Assembly (NCBI RefSeq): GCF_000003815.2
Contig: NC_049983.1
Coordinates: 27,283,183 to 27,303,344 of the forward strand
Direction: 5' to 3'
DNA: 20,162 bases
From: Branchiostoma floridae
Taxonomy: Eukaryota; Chordata; Leptocardii; Amphioxiformes; Branchiostomatidae
Part shown: positions 1 to 8,158 of the stretch, piece after piece
Position numbering within the stretch: position 1 is the first letter of the stretch
How the letters are laid out: each line of letters begins with the position of its first letter
The notes under the pieces: model-generated
Told to the model about the DNA's origin: nothing
Database searches by the model: none
The model's input: only the letters and a program-made list of their open reading frames with translations
Program-made: the position numbers and the translations under genes

Positions 1-118
1 CAGTTTTGGGCTACTAGAACTTTGATCTGCAAGAAATCGGTTCCAAAAAGATTCTGTATTGCAAAAAATCTTCCCGCCCTGTCGTTCCGAAGGAAGACAT
101 CTTTGACACTATAAAATG
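1..118 (+). CDS. Upstream exon of transposon-derived integrase gene (partial)
   Basis: Reading from base 18 in the third frame gives an uninterrupted coding stretch to base 118 that includes VVPKEDIFDTIK. This resembles the segment that lies just before the zinc-binding H-x-GH motif in KRBA2/SCAND3-like integrase proteins. The stretch ends in a strong donor (TG|GTGAGT, GT at 119-120). It ends with two bases of a codon, and the main exon starting at 1127 supplies the missing third base, so the reading frame continues across the intron. The same frame has a TAG at 15-17. Either the exon begins at 18 after the AG at 16-17, or this copy carries a stop, so the left end is uncertain. The match to the family is from memory. 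The phase agreement and splice signals are seen directly. Confidence 0.6.
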
Positions 119-1126
119 GTGAGTAAATGTTGTGTATTTCACTTTTATACAGGTGTATAGTATAGGAGTAAAATTTATTGTTTGTTTTTCTCAATTTTCA
201 CTTCGAATAAACCGCTGGTATGGGGGAAAACAAATTTTTGTGGTAAATTTTCAAGGTAGGAAGTCCTCTTACTATCAGCGTGCGCCCCCTTACTCAAATT
301 ACAATCAATGTAACATTATTTACCACTCTCACAGTGCAGTCTGTTTCAAAATGATCTTTTTACTGTGAAAATGCAACAAAAATAATACACAACAATGTAT
401 CTTATCATTTCAAGCTTCATTACTCTCAAAATATTCCATAGCATGTAAATCAAACCACAAAAATAATAATTTCTGGTTTTGAGTAAATCGTGGAATCAGG
501 CTTCTAATGTCCTATGGCTAGCACACACCAAATCAGTCTTCTTGTAATCTGGGGTTGGTTCAAATCTGAGATTTATCATTTAGTTTTTAAAAAGTACAGT
601 ATATACAATTTATTATAATGGTGATTTGTGGATGGTTTACATTTACAATGATAAATTCATGTTCTTCATACATGTATGTTACAGAAAAAAAGGAACGTTG
701 GTGAAGAAAAAGTAGTATCAAAGTTCATCATTTTCCTTATGGCTTTTGAAAATATGGTATCGTCATGAAGTTAGCATGATATTTTGGAAATTTTGCAATG
801 TGTATAAAATTGTATATCTCAAGTAAAAATTCTGGTGAAGTTTTAATTGTTGCCACTGAGAAAGAAGAATATTTCATCAGTCCAAGTTTTGGCAGTATTT
901 GTCATTATCTTCATTGTATATCTCACTCTACCAAATATGCCTTCTACACATACATAACACACATTCAAGTTGAAATAGCTTCAGAATGTCCCATTTCTAC
1001 CGCAGATTTTCAAAGGCTTGGTACCCACCCTCGGTGTATATAAGACTATATCATGTCATGCATACTTGAACACAACTCTATATATTATATAGTCTTACAA
1101 TTGGCAAATGTTTTGTATCCTTACAG
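119..1126 (+). other. Intron of the integrase gene
   Basis: This 1,008-bp AT-rich stretch is bounded by GTGAGT at 119 and by TTTTGTATCCTTACAG ending at 1126. It contains only short chance reading frames (for example 798-1043) with no recognisable protein motif. I see no RNA gene or clear repeat in it. The intron call rests on good splice signals, matching phase and a family-like protein sequence on both sides. Confidence 0.55.
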
Positions 1127-1850
1127 CTGCCACACCAGGGTTGGTCACTCTCGTCGCGACAAGACTTGGGACGAAATCAAGAACAACTATGCATGGATTC
1201 GTTATGACCTTATCCAACTGTACCTCCGCACCTGTCGAGAGTGTTCCACAAGGGCTCCACTGAAGAAACCAGCTGCGGGCAGACCCATCATCTCACTTGG
1301 CTTCATGACACGTATGCAGATAGACCTCATCGACATGACCAGTAGACCAGACGATGACAACAAATGGATTCTCCACATGCGGGACCACTTCAGCAAGTTT
1401 AGCTGGACCCATCCCCTGACCTCTAAACGAGCTTCTGGTGTAGCTGAGAAGCTTGTGCAGACCCTCTGCTTGTTTGGTTCACCCCACATACTACAGTCTG
1501 ACAATGGAAAGGAATTCGTCGCAGGAGTCATCAATGAGCTCACTGAGAAGTGGCCAGGCCTGGTCATCATTCACGGGCGTCCGCGTCACCCACAGTCTCA
1601 GGGATGCATAGAGCGGGCCAATGGAGACCTACAACTTAAGCTCGGCAAGTGGATGGAAGAGCATCCAGAGAAGGGCTGGGTGGAGGGACTCCAACATGTC
1701 ACGTATGCCATGAACACCTCAGTGTGCGCAACAACAGGAAAGTCCCCCTACGCAGTTGTCTTTGGGCAATCTCCACGCACACACTGTGCTGAATTGGAGA
1801 TTTTGGCAGAACAAGGGATTCGACATGAAGATGATGTCCCAGATTTCTTT

Positions 1851-1895
1851 GCTGACACCGTTGACACCGCTGACACCGCTGACACCGCTGACACT
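1851..1895 (+). repeat. Five tandem 9-bp units inside the integrase coding sequence
   Basis: Five consecutive copies of GCTGACACC or a one-base variant run through here. They encode a repeating Ala/Val-Asp-Thr tract in the acidic linker after the integrase core. The unit is a multiple of three, so copy-number change would keep the frame. Confidence 0.9.
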
Positions 1896-1959
1896 GGAGC
1901 ATCTGAGCAACCAGAACTGACACCACAACAAGAGCATTCCTCCAACAAGACTCCAGACA

Positions 1960-2537
1960 NNNNNNNNNNNNNNNNNNNNNNNNNNNNNNNNNNNNNNNNN
2001 NNNNNNNNNNNNNNNNNNNNNNNNNNNNNNNNNNNNNNNNNNNNNNNNNNNNNNNNNNNNNNNNNNNNNNNNNNNNNNNNNNNNNNNNNNNNNNNNNNNN
2101 NNNNNNNNNNNNNNNNNNNNNNNNNNNNNNNNNNNNNNNNNNNNNNNNNNNNNNNNNNNNNNNNNNNNNNNNNNNNNNNNNNNNNNNNNNNNNNNNNNNN
2201 NNNNNNNNNNNNNNNNNNNNNNNNNNNNNNNNNNNNNNNNNNNNNNNNNNNNNNNNNNNNNNNNNNNNNNNNNNNNNNNNNNNNNNNNNNNNNNNNNNNN
2301 NNNNNNNNNNNNNNNNNNNNNNNNNNNNNNNNNNNNNNNNNNNNNNNNNNNNNNNNNNNNNNNNNNNNNNNNNNNNNNNNNNNNNNNNNNNNNNNNNNNN
2401 NNNNNNNNNNNNNNNNNNNNNNNNNNNNNNNNNNNNNNNNNNNNNNNNNNNNNNNNNNNNNNNNNNNNNNNNNNNNNNNNNNNNNNNNNNNNNNNNNNNN
2501 NNNNNNNNNNNNNNNNNNNNNNNNNNNNNNNNNNNNN
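1960..2537. other. Assembly gap (578 N)
   Basis: A run of 578 undetermined bases lies inside the integrase gene. It hides the region between the linker and the C-terminal domain. Because its length need not be exact, frame continuity across it cannot be judged. Confidence 0.99.
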
Positions 2538-3002
2538 TGTTGGTAGGGAACTAATGATGCAACGGTGAAGCACCTCATCAAGTCTTATAGCCCAGGTGAC
2601 ACGGTGGGAGTCCGCATCAGTGAGGTGGATCGGACGAACACAGATCCGCGACTCCTTCCCTGCAAAGTTCTGGAAGCTAACAAGCAAGGACAGGACACCA
2701 CATACAGAGTCTACTCGGCCGAAGGGAAGTTGAAACAAGCATTCAGTTCTGAGGACCTTGTGGACATGAGAAACGTGTGCTTCCCACGACTCCAAAGCAT
2801 TGATGTCCAGGACCTTGAGGAGGTGACCCTCATCCATGCTGCAAGGAAGCACTCAGGATGGCAAGCCAGTGCTGCAAATGGACATTCTGTTTGTGCCTGC
2901 AAAGGAAGCTGTATCTCAAACAAATGCAGGTGCAAGAAAGCCGGCATACCATGTGCAACAAAGTGCCACCCTGCTACTCTGAATGTATGTCAGAATAGAT
3001 AG

Positions 3003-3815
3003 AATCAATCACAGTTTCAAGATGTTACAGTTCCACACCTACATTGTACATGCATGTATTCAGATCAGTACATTTCACTAGTCAGACTTTAGTGTAGTTA
3101 ACGTTGTAGTTAAAGTTTGGTATCCTTCAGTAGAGTCAATTCCAAGTCACCGAGATGGTTTTGAAATAATATTTGTAATAAGTTTGAACTATTTTGAGTA
3201 AAAGAACATTTCAGTCACTAAAGTTCAAAATTGTTCAAACATTTCAAAATGAAAGTTTAAACATGTTTGAACCTTTTTATATTTGTTGGAACATTTGGGA
3301 AAGTAATGATATCATTATCTCTTTATTTAGATCAATTTTCAAACATCTATGTGTTTTTGTTATTGTTCCAACATGTTCCAACATTTTGTGTCATTTTTTC
3401 CCTCCATAAAAACTTTTATTGACCCCATAAACAAAGCTGCTAAGCTTGGTCCTTTGTTTGGCTCTTGTATTTTTAGACTTTCTTTAGTATACACTTGTGA
3501 GTCTTTTGTGAGAAGGTGGCAGACAGATATAATTTCCTGTACTTGGCAGGGATGTGTGAATTGCCCTCTTCCCAGCCCACTGACCCAGTTTCATCATATT
3601 GTTTCCATGTTCGAACATGTGATCACAAATGATGCATCTATGTTGGAACAGTTTAGAAACTAACAGGAATAATGTATTTGATGTTAGAAATGTTTCTAAC
3701 ATGTTTGAATACTATAGAAATATTTAGAACGTCACATAGATGTTATAGATAGTTCTAAACAGTTACTTATCACAGTTAGATTGTTACAAAGATTTCCAAA
3801 TTGTTAGAACAAAAG
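3003..3815. repeat. Gene-free AT-rich stretch rich in TGTTnnAACA-type motifs
   Basis: No gene is seen. From about 3225 onward the sequence repeatedly shows TGTTC/TGTTG/TGTTT next to GAAC/AAAC. Examples are TTGTTCAAACAT near 3230, TGTTGGAACA near 3287, TTCCAACATGTTCCAACA at about 3365-3382, the perfect palindrome CATGTTCGAACATG near 3607, and GTTAGAAATGTTTCTAAC near 3683. Copies occur in both orientations at irregular spacing. It could be a decayed repeat or a cluster of binding sites. The origin is not recognised. Confidence 0.5.
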
Positions 3816-4536
3816 GTAAGAAACACCCTCTCGGTAATATGGAATCGACTCTATACTTGTAAAAGTGACAATACCCAACAGAGGGTAGGTTTCTCTTGCG
3901 GTAGGCTCACCATGAGTCGACGTTACCCCTGCTACCTTGTAGGGCATCTCTTCACCACAGGACAGGTTCTTCTCCTAGAGCCAAACACGTCTACGGGAGT
4001 CGGACAGTCTTTTGCCTGACTTTGCAGGACTTTGACCGTATATGTTAATGACTAAGTCCTTCACCATCCGTGAGGTTCTTACTTAGGCTGTTGATGGTTA
4101 CTCGATTGTTTGTTTCATCTATCAGCACCATTCCGTCAGTATAGCAGGGTATACTATGTTATTGACCACTGACTGTTAAGTGACACACAAGCCTTGCTCC
4201 TGTCGCTCTAGCTGATAGGTTTACCTCCTTCTTGTCTAGCAACCTATAAGTATGTATGCCTCGGTTTGGCTAGCTTGCCTATAGTACAGACGTACCACGT
4301 TCTTTCTTAGTTAACGATTGTGATTGTTTTAGCGGTTGTTTTAAATAATTCTCGTCACTCTCTAGATTTCATGTTAGCCATCTGATTTGCACTCCACGCC
4401 TCTGCACTCTCCACTCCAAACACCTCACTCTTCCTCCCTGCGGGCTTGGTCCTGGTGGTTTTCAATGTTGTGAAAACGCCATTAAACTTTACCAAGCACA
4501 CTCAATCTCAGTCTCATTCAATCTCAGAGAGCAGAT
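3799..4536 (+). mobile_element. Possible solo LTR or other retroelement remnant
   Basis: Base composition changes here from AT-rich to balanced, and no reading frame is maintained. The stretch could begin at TGTTAGAACAAAAGG, contains a TATA-like TATAAGTATGTA near 4246, and has an ATTAAA poly(A)-type signal near 4482. The signal is followed by a TC-rich end with repeated CAATCTCA, and the block ends near GAGAGCA. This order resembles an LTR (U3-R-U5). No second copy, primer-binding site, internal genes or clear target-site duplication were seen, so this is a weak call. Near the left end, GAAACACCCTCT (3820-3831) and AGAGGGTAGGTTTC (3880-3893) form an imperfect inverted repeat. Confidence 0.25.
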
Positions 4537-4738
4537 AATTGAGTAGAAGTGTGCATTGAGTAAAGTTGGAGAAGTGACTCTGGTGTGGTAGTCTTCGGTG
4601 CAGTTAAAATAGAAGTGACACAAGTAGGCTTGAGAGTAGTTGGTAATGAGTCAGTATGTTTGCATTAATACTAAATAAAATCGTTTATCAAAAAAGTATT
4701 GTTGCTTCCTACATGTTATTTAAGATTGGATCAGGGTT

Positions 4739-4929
4739 TGTCCTAGGACAGATCCCGATTGCAATCTGTACAAGTAGAATCGCCAATTGTCCTAGGACAG
4801 ATCTCGATCGCATTTTGTTTCCTGCATCTTCGCATCATTTGAGTTTGGATCGGAGGTTGTCCTAGGACAGATTGAGATCGCAGAATAGAATTGAGAATTC
4901 CAATCTGTCCCAGAACAATCCACGATTGC
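4739..4929. repeat. Dispersed CCTAGG-centred palindromes, first cluster
   Basis: The 12-bp perfect palindrome TGTCCTAGGACA occurs at 4739-4750, 4788-4799 and 4858-4869. Each copy is followed by GAT and a CGATxGCA-like or GAGATCGCA stretch. A fourth, degenerate and inverted copy follows at about 4901-4929 (CAATCTGTCCCAGAACAATC...GATTGC). Spacings are 49 and 70 bp, so it is not a simple tandem array. No gene is seen in 4660-5023. Confidence 0.85.
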
Positions 4930-5023
4930 CCAAACAAATAAGATGAACGACTTGACCAGACGGCTGTCACCATAGTTGCAATATAACAGGTGGCACGACA
5001 AAAGAACAGTAAAGAATATGAAG

Positions 5024-5123
5024 NNNNNNNNNNNNNNNNNNNNNNNNNNNNNNNNNNNNNNNNNNNNNNNNNNNNNNNNNNNNNNNNNNNNNNNNNNNNN
5101 NNNNNNNNNNNNNNNNNNNNNNN
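5024..5123. other. Assembly gap (100 N placeholder)
   Basis: There are exactly 100 undetermined bases here, the usual placeholder for a gap of unknown size. It lies between the two CCTAGG palindrome clusters. Confidence 0.99.
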
Positions 5124-5261
5124 GAATAGCTTTTCCTGATGAATGTAGGCTTTATAATCCCCAAGGTGGAATTGATTAAAAGTGGTGAAATGGTGTAGTC
5201 TACATTCCCAAACAAGTTCATCAAAGATGGTCCTGGTAGAATGCCAATCTCTCCTTAGCTA

Positions 5262-5396
5262 GGAGAATTCTGGATTCTCCTAGGGGAGATTCAAATTGCA
5301 GTAGAATGACAGAAGAATTCTAATCTCCCCTAGGGGAGATTGGAATTCCAATCTCCCCTAGGAGGATTCCGAATCCTCCTGGATTCCAATCTCCCC
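5262..5396. repeat. Nested perfect palindromes centred on CCTAGG and GAATTC
   Basis: AATCTCCCCTAGGGGAGATT (5322-5341) is a 20-bp perfect palindrome. It overlaps a 34-bp perfect palindrome at 5329-5362 centred on GAATTC. That in turn overlaps an inverted repeat with 10-bp arms and a one-base centre (AGGAGGATTC 5360-5369, GAATCCTCCT 5371-5380). Upstream, GGAGAAT (5262-5268) pairs with ATTCTCC (5274-5280), followed by TCTCCTAGGGGAGA. The same short arm is therefore used alternately in both orientations. Confidence 0.92.
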
Positions 5397-5702
5397 TGTG
5401 ACATATCTATCTACTTCTTACGTCCATAATGCCCATGATAGATATATGTGTGTGTTGAACGGTTTTCATAAATTCTAAACCAAACCTAAAATTAGTAAAA
5501 AGAACAACTTGGTGTTTGGAAAACAAATCCGGAGCTCTGAGCCAGAAGTACAAGATGAATTAACGTCTTTTGAAGGCTATGTGAGCACACAAAACACTGC
5601 CTGGAATATGTAAAACCTCTTCCTCCTGTACAACACCTATAATATAGTCTAAACCATCCCCGTTTGCCCCCAGTAATGACAGAAAACCTGAGTAACGCTC
5701 AC

Positions 5703-5731
5703 CTGCGCGAACCTGGACGAGGAGACGCCAT
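5703..5731 (-). CDS. Possible first coding exon of an unidentified minus-strand gene
   Basis: On the minus strand an ATG at 5731-5729 with A at -3 opens a 29-base coding stretch encoding MASPRPGSR plus two bases. It ends at a consensus donor (CGCAG|GTGAGCG, GT at 5702-5701). The start sits in a locally CpG-rich stretch. The start context CAAAATGGCGTC also matches a YY1 element, which is often found at or just after transcription starts. No following exon was identified at lower coordinates and the product is unknown. The alternative is a chance combination of a YY1-like site and a GTGAGC. Confidence 0.3.
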
Positions 5732-6104
5732 TTTGAATCTGGCGGTTCGGCGGGAATGCTGGGATATGTTTGGGCGGTCCCATTCTGCTGGCGGGGGGGG
5801 AGAGGTCAATAACCTGGATTTTCTCACACTGAGGACTAGGGTCCAAGCAGATGCTAGGGTAGTAAATCGTAACGTTTTCTGGCTTCCACAGTGCCCTCTT
5901 TGGAAAGTTTCTGTGATAAATAAAAAGACTGTCTCTTCAGCAATCGACCGAGTGATTGAAAACTGTTGTCTATTAATGTCAATCTCTGACTCTTCTCCAA
6001 ACAGTCGTAGGGTTTGTTGGTTTATTAGAAGGGATTGAATTTGGCATTTCTTTCGAAAGGTTAATGCAAGATACATTTAGCACCAGGATAAAATCTCTTT
6101 AGAG

Positions 6105-6123
6105 CAAGGACGTAACGTCCTTG
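6105..6123. repeat. Small hairpin of the CAAGGA...TCCTTG family
   Basis: CAAGGACGT and ACGTCCTTG flank a single central A. The same ends recur at 6424, 6653, 7538, 9973, 10034 and 13982. Confidence 0.8.
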
Positions 6124-6299
6124 TTTAGAGTCAACATTTTCAGATGGCATCATCATGCCAAGTTATCATGCTTCTTTCATTGAACTGGCTCCCTCTGGCG
6201 AAACAATAAAGGTTAGCAGCTTGGAAGTTCATGTTCAGCATGTGAGGGCCGTTCTCTATTATAAATTCTAGAAGCGAGATACTAGAATAGATTAGATTA

Positions 6300-6420
6300 G
6301 AAGCACATCTGCATATATGGATGTGTAGGATTGTCCCCATTGTTACATTTTGATTGTTACCGTGTGACCTGTACTTCGCCCAGTGGGGCAAAAATGTGCA
6401 ATAAAGGTCTTCATTCATTA
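6300..6420 (+). mobile_element. Probable 3' tail of a non-LTR retrotransposon (LINE)
   Basis: The stretch ending in TGTACTTCGCCCAGTGGGGC, then AATAAAGG and the short simple repeat ATTCATT, looks like the 3' end of CR1/L2-type LINEs: a small hairpin (GCCC/GGGC), a poly(A)-like signal and a short microsatellite. No coding part is visible, as expected for a strongly 5'-truncated copy. The left limit is not defined. Recognition is from memory. Confidence 0.4.
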
Positions 6421-6423
6421 TAA

Positions 6424-6447
6424 CAAGGTCGTTATATAACGTCCTTG
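6424..6447. repeat. 24-bp near-perfect palindrome of the CAAGGA...TCCTTG family
   Basis: The sequence CAAGGTCGTTATATAACGTCCTTG-type (6424-6447) is self-complementary except for one mismatched pair. It lies immediately after the LINE-like tail. Confidence 0.85.
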
Positions 6448-6526
6448 ATTATACCACTAAAAAAAAAATATAAGGCAAAAGCAATGGACACGGGAAAGTC
6501 TTCTTACATTTGTACCGTCTTCTGGT

Positions 6527-6540
6527 GTAACCTTAGCAAC
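6527..6540. promoter_or_regulatory. RFX X-box match
   Basis: GTAACCTTAGCAAC fits the X-box consensus GTNRCC(0-3)RGYAAC with a two-base spacer. RFX factors bind X-boxes, often at genes for cilia. The sequence match is direct; function is inferred. Confidence 0.4.
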
Positions 6541-6652
6541 ATTGTTCCACACCACTATTGTTCAGACGGCCCACTTTCGCCATCCCTTTGTCCTTGCTAC
6601 TGTGCATTGTTTGCTTGGGTGTGGTAAAAAGGGACAGGGCACTGTGTATGAA

Positions 6653-6683
6653 CAAGGACGTTATGTGTGATATAACGCCCTTG
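6653..6683. repeat. Hairpin of the CAAGGA...TCCTTG family
   Basis: CAAGGACGTTAT (6653-6664) pairs with ATAACGCCCTTG (6672-6683) with one mismatch and a seven-base loop. Confidence 0.75.
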
Positions 6684-6904
6684 GTATGAAAGAGAGTAGA
6701 GGGCATACACGCTGTAAGGTATAAGAGAGGAAAGAAGTAGAATAGAACATTTGTAACAAATTTATCAAAAAAAGGAGCAAATTTCTTTTGATTTTAAACC
6801 GTTTCTCGGGAGGGAAAGTAACATTTCGTAACGTTTCATGCGCGCGGTGAAAGCTGTGCAGTGGCTTTGTGTCAATGTCTAAAACCATCACACCTGTCCG
6901 GGAA

Positions 6905-6912
6905 TGACGTCA
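6905..6912. promoter_or_regulatory. CRE palindrome TGACGTCA
   Basis: A full cAMP-response element sits in a moderately GC-rich stretch. No gene start was identified beside it. Apart from the short sites listed, I see no gene in 5732-7500. Confidence 0.35.
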
Positions 6913-7537
6913 TCTCCAAGTAGATGTATCGACACGACCGGGCTTGTTATGTTTGTCTGCTGTTCCTACGTCTCTCTGAACTAAAACACAAACTCTACAG
7001 AAATCACCCACAAAACAGGTCCACCTGGAGATTCATCATTGATTTCTATCTCAAACGCACTTCACATAACGTTGTGAACAACCGTGTATCTGCTCGGAGA
7101 TCCGGTTGTGCCGTGCATACGTGCACATCCACACGTAAGCCCCTGACACAGGAGATCAGTCCGCACGGGGGGCCAGCTGGTAGTCCGCCCATTAAACCAT
7201 TACCTTTGTCTCTACCAGGTGCGGGTTTTCACGGAACACCTCATCAGGTACTAGGTGTCATGTCCGACAGCTGCCTTTGCAATTTTCCAAGCAGGAGGTT
7301 TCGGTCGGGGAGACTAGTGCAGTAGTAGTGACCGCGACTTCTTTTTTTTACCTCCGTTTTGTGCATGACAGATGTGGAGTGAGGACACGAAAGCAATCAC
7401 GGCCACTACCCGGGGATGTAACCCGGGAACGTCTCCACGGAGAACGGGCGCGGCGAAAACTGGATTCTGCGCACTGAACATACTAGTAGTTGGAACAAAA
7501 GATTAGCCTTGCCATGGGTGCCATCTAGTCTGTGTGA

Positions 7538-7565
7538 CCAAGGAGGTTAATTTTAACCTCCTTGG
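7538..7565. repeat. 28-bp palindrome of the CCAAGGAGGTT family
   Basis: CCAAGGAGGTTAA (7538-7550) and TTAACCTCCTTGG (7553-7565) are perfect 13-bp arms around two bases. The arms match those near 9973 and 10034. Confidence 0.9.
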
Positions 7566-7673
7566 TTGGTGTGACATAAACTCTGCAGTCCAGGGCTGTG
7601 ACTGGTCCCTCCCCGGAGAACGGCGGATGTCGGGCGGGCTGCTATAAGCTAGGTGCAAATACGGGTAGTAGTT

Positions 7674-7773
7674 NNNNNNNNNNNNNNNNNNNNNNNNNNN
7701 NNNNNNNNNNNNNNNNNNNNNNNNNNNNNNNNNNNNNNNNNNNNNNNNNNNNNNNNNNNNNNNNNNNNNNNNN
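7674..7773. other. Assembly gap (100 N placeholder)
   Basis: There are exactly 100 undetermined bases here, directly abutting the left arm of the foldback element at 7776. Hairpins of this kind often break assemblies. Confidence 0.99.
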
Positions 7774-7775
7774 TC

Positions 7776-7946
7776 AATCTCCAGCAGATCTTGCGTGGCA
7801 TAAGACAGTATCATAAGCTAGGGAAGGGGTTTAGCTGGGAGAGATCGAGAAGTAAATTGGCCACGCGTGGCCAACTCCTCTGCCAGCTTAACTCCTTCCC
7901 CAGCTTATGATACTGTCTTATGCCACGCAAGATCTGCTTGGAGATT
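7776..7946. mobile_element. Foldback MITE-like element
   Basis: The two halves are inverted copies over about 63 bp. The left arm starts AATCTCCAGCAGATCTTGCG at 7776 and the right arm ends with its near-exact reverse complement at 7946. The differences are few, such as one missing A in the left arm and a changed base in AGCTAGGG/AGCTGGGG. The centre is the perfect palindrome TTGGCCACGCGTGGCCAA (7857-7874). No protein is encoded. The outer end carries the ATCTGCTTGGAGA motif found elsewhere in the window. The left flank is lost in the gap, so target-site duplication cannot be judged. Confidence 0.85.
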
Positions 7947-8144
7947 ACCTATAGCCGTATCTGCTTGGAGACTGTCCTGTGTTATACAATAGTAGTAGCT
8001 ATCGGGGCACATTGAACCAGCGTCGAGGCTGCTCATAAGTTTGGCTTAGTCAGAAAAGAGACAGAGATCCGCCCTTCCGTCATCCGGAGTGATGTAATGC
8101 CGGTGTCTGCTGCAGGTAGCCATTGAACAGGAACATGACGTGTT

Positions 8145-8158
8145 GTTGCCATGGCAAC
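8145..8158. promoter_or_regulatory. Perfect palindromic RFX X-box, GTTGCCATGGCAAC
   Basis: This is a symmetrical zero-spacer X-box. It lies in a GC-rich stretch with TGACGTG just upstream and TCCAAGGTCA, a nuclear-receptor extended half-site, at about 8168-8177. It looks like an enhancer or promoter patch, but no first exon was recognised nearby. Confidence 0.45.

Larger units (their letters stand above)
1127..3002 (+). pseudogene. KRBA2/SCAND3-like DDE integrase-derived gene, main exon, interrupted by a gap and a frame break
   Basis: The product resembles integrases of gypsy-related cut-and-paste DNA transposons and the host proteins derived from them; such enzymes join DNA ends to a target. 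In order it shows an HHCC zinc-binding motif (HTRVGH at 1131-1148, CREC at 1233-1244), then an integrase core with D at 1323-1325 (MQIDLIDM), D at 1500-1502 (LQSDNGKEF) and E at 1611-1613 (IERANG), preceded by HPQSQG. The last D and E are separated by 36 residues, close to DD35E. A low-complexity acidic linker with a 9-bp repeat leads into the gap (1960-2537). After the gap comes a family-like C-terminal domain (SYSPGDTVGVRISEVDR) and a cysteine-rich CXC-like tail ending at the TAG at 3000-3002. Just after the gap the frame holds a TAG at 2544-2546, while the neighbouring frame gives family-like residues, so a one-base loss near 2561-2566 is likely. It may be a broken copy or an assembly error. 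No terminal repeats were found. Confidence 0.75.

Noticed and set aside
1202-1570. 122-codon minus-strand open stretch
   Set aside because: Lies wholly inside the integrase core on the other strand and is a shadow of it.
5699-6076. 125-codon minus-strand and overlapping 124-codon plus-strand open stretches
   Set aside because: No family resemblance; only the final MASPRPGSR part before a splice donor looked gene-like and is reported separately.
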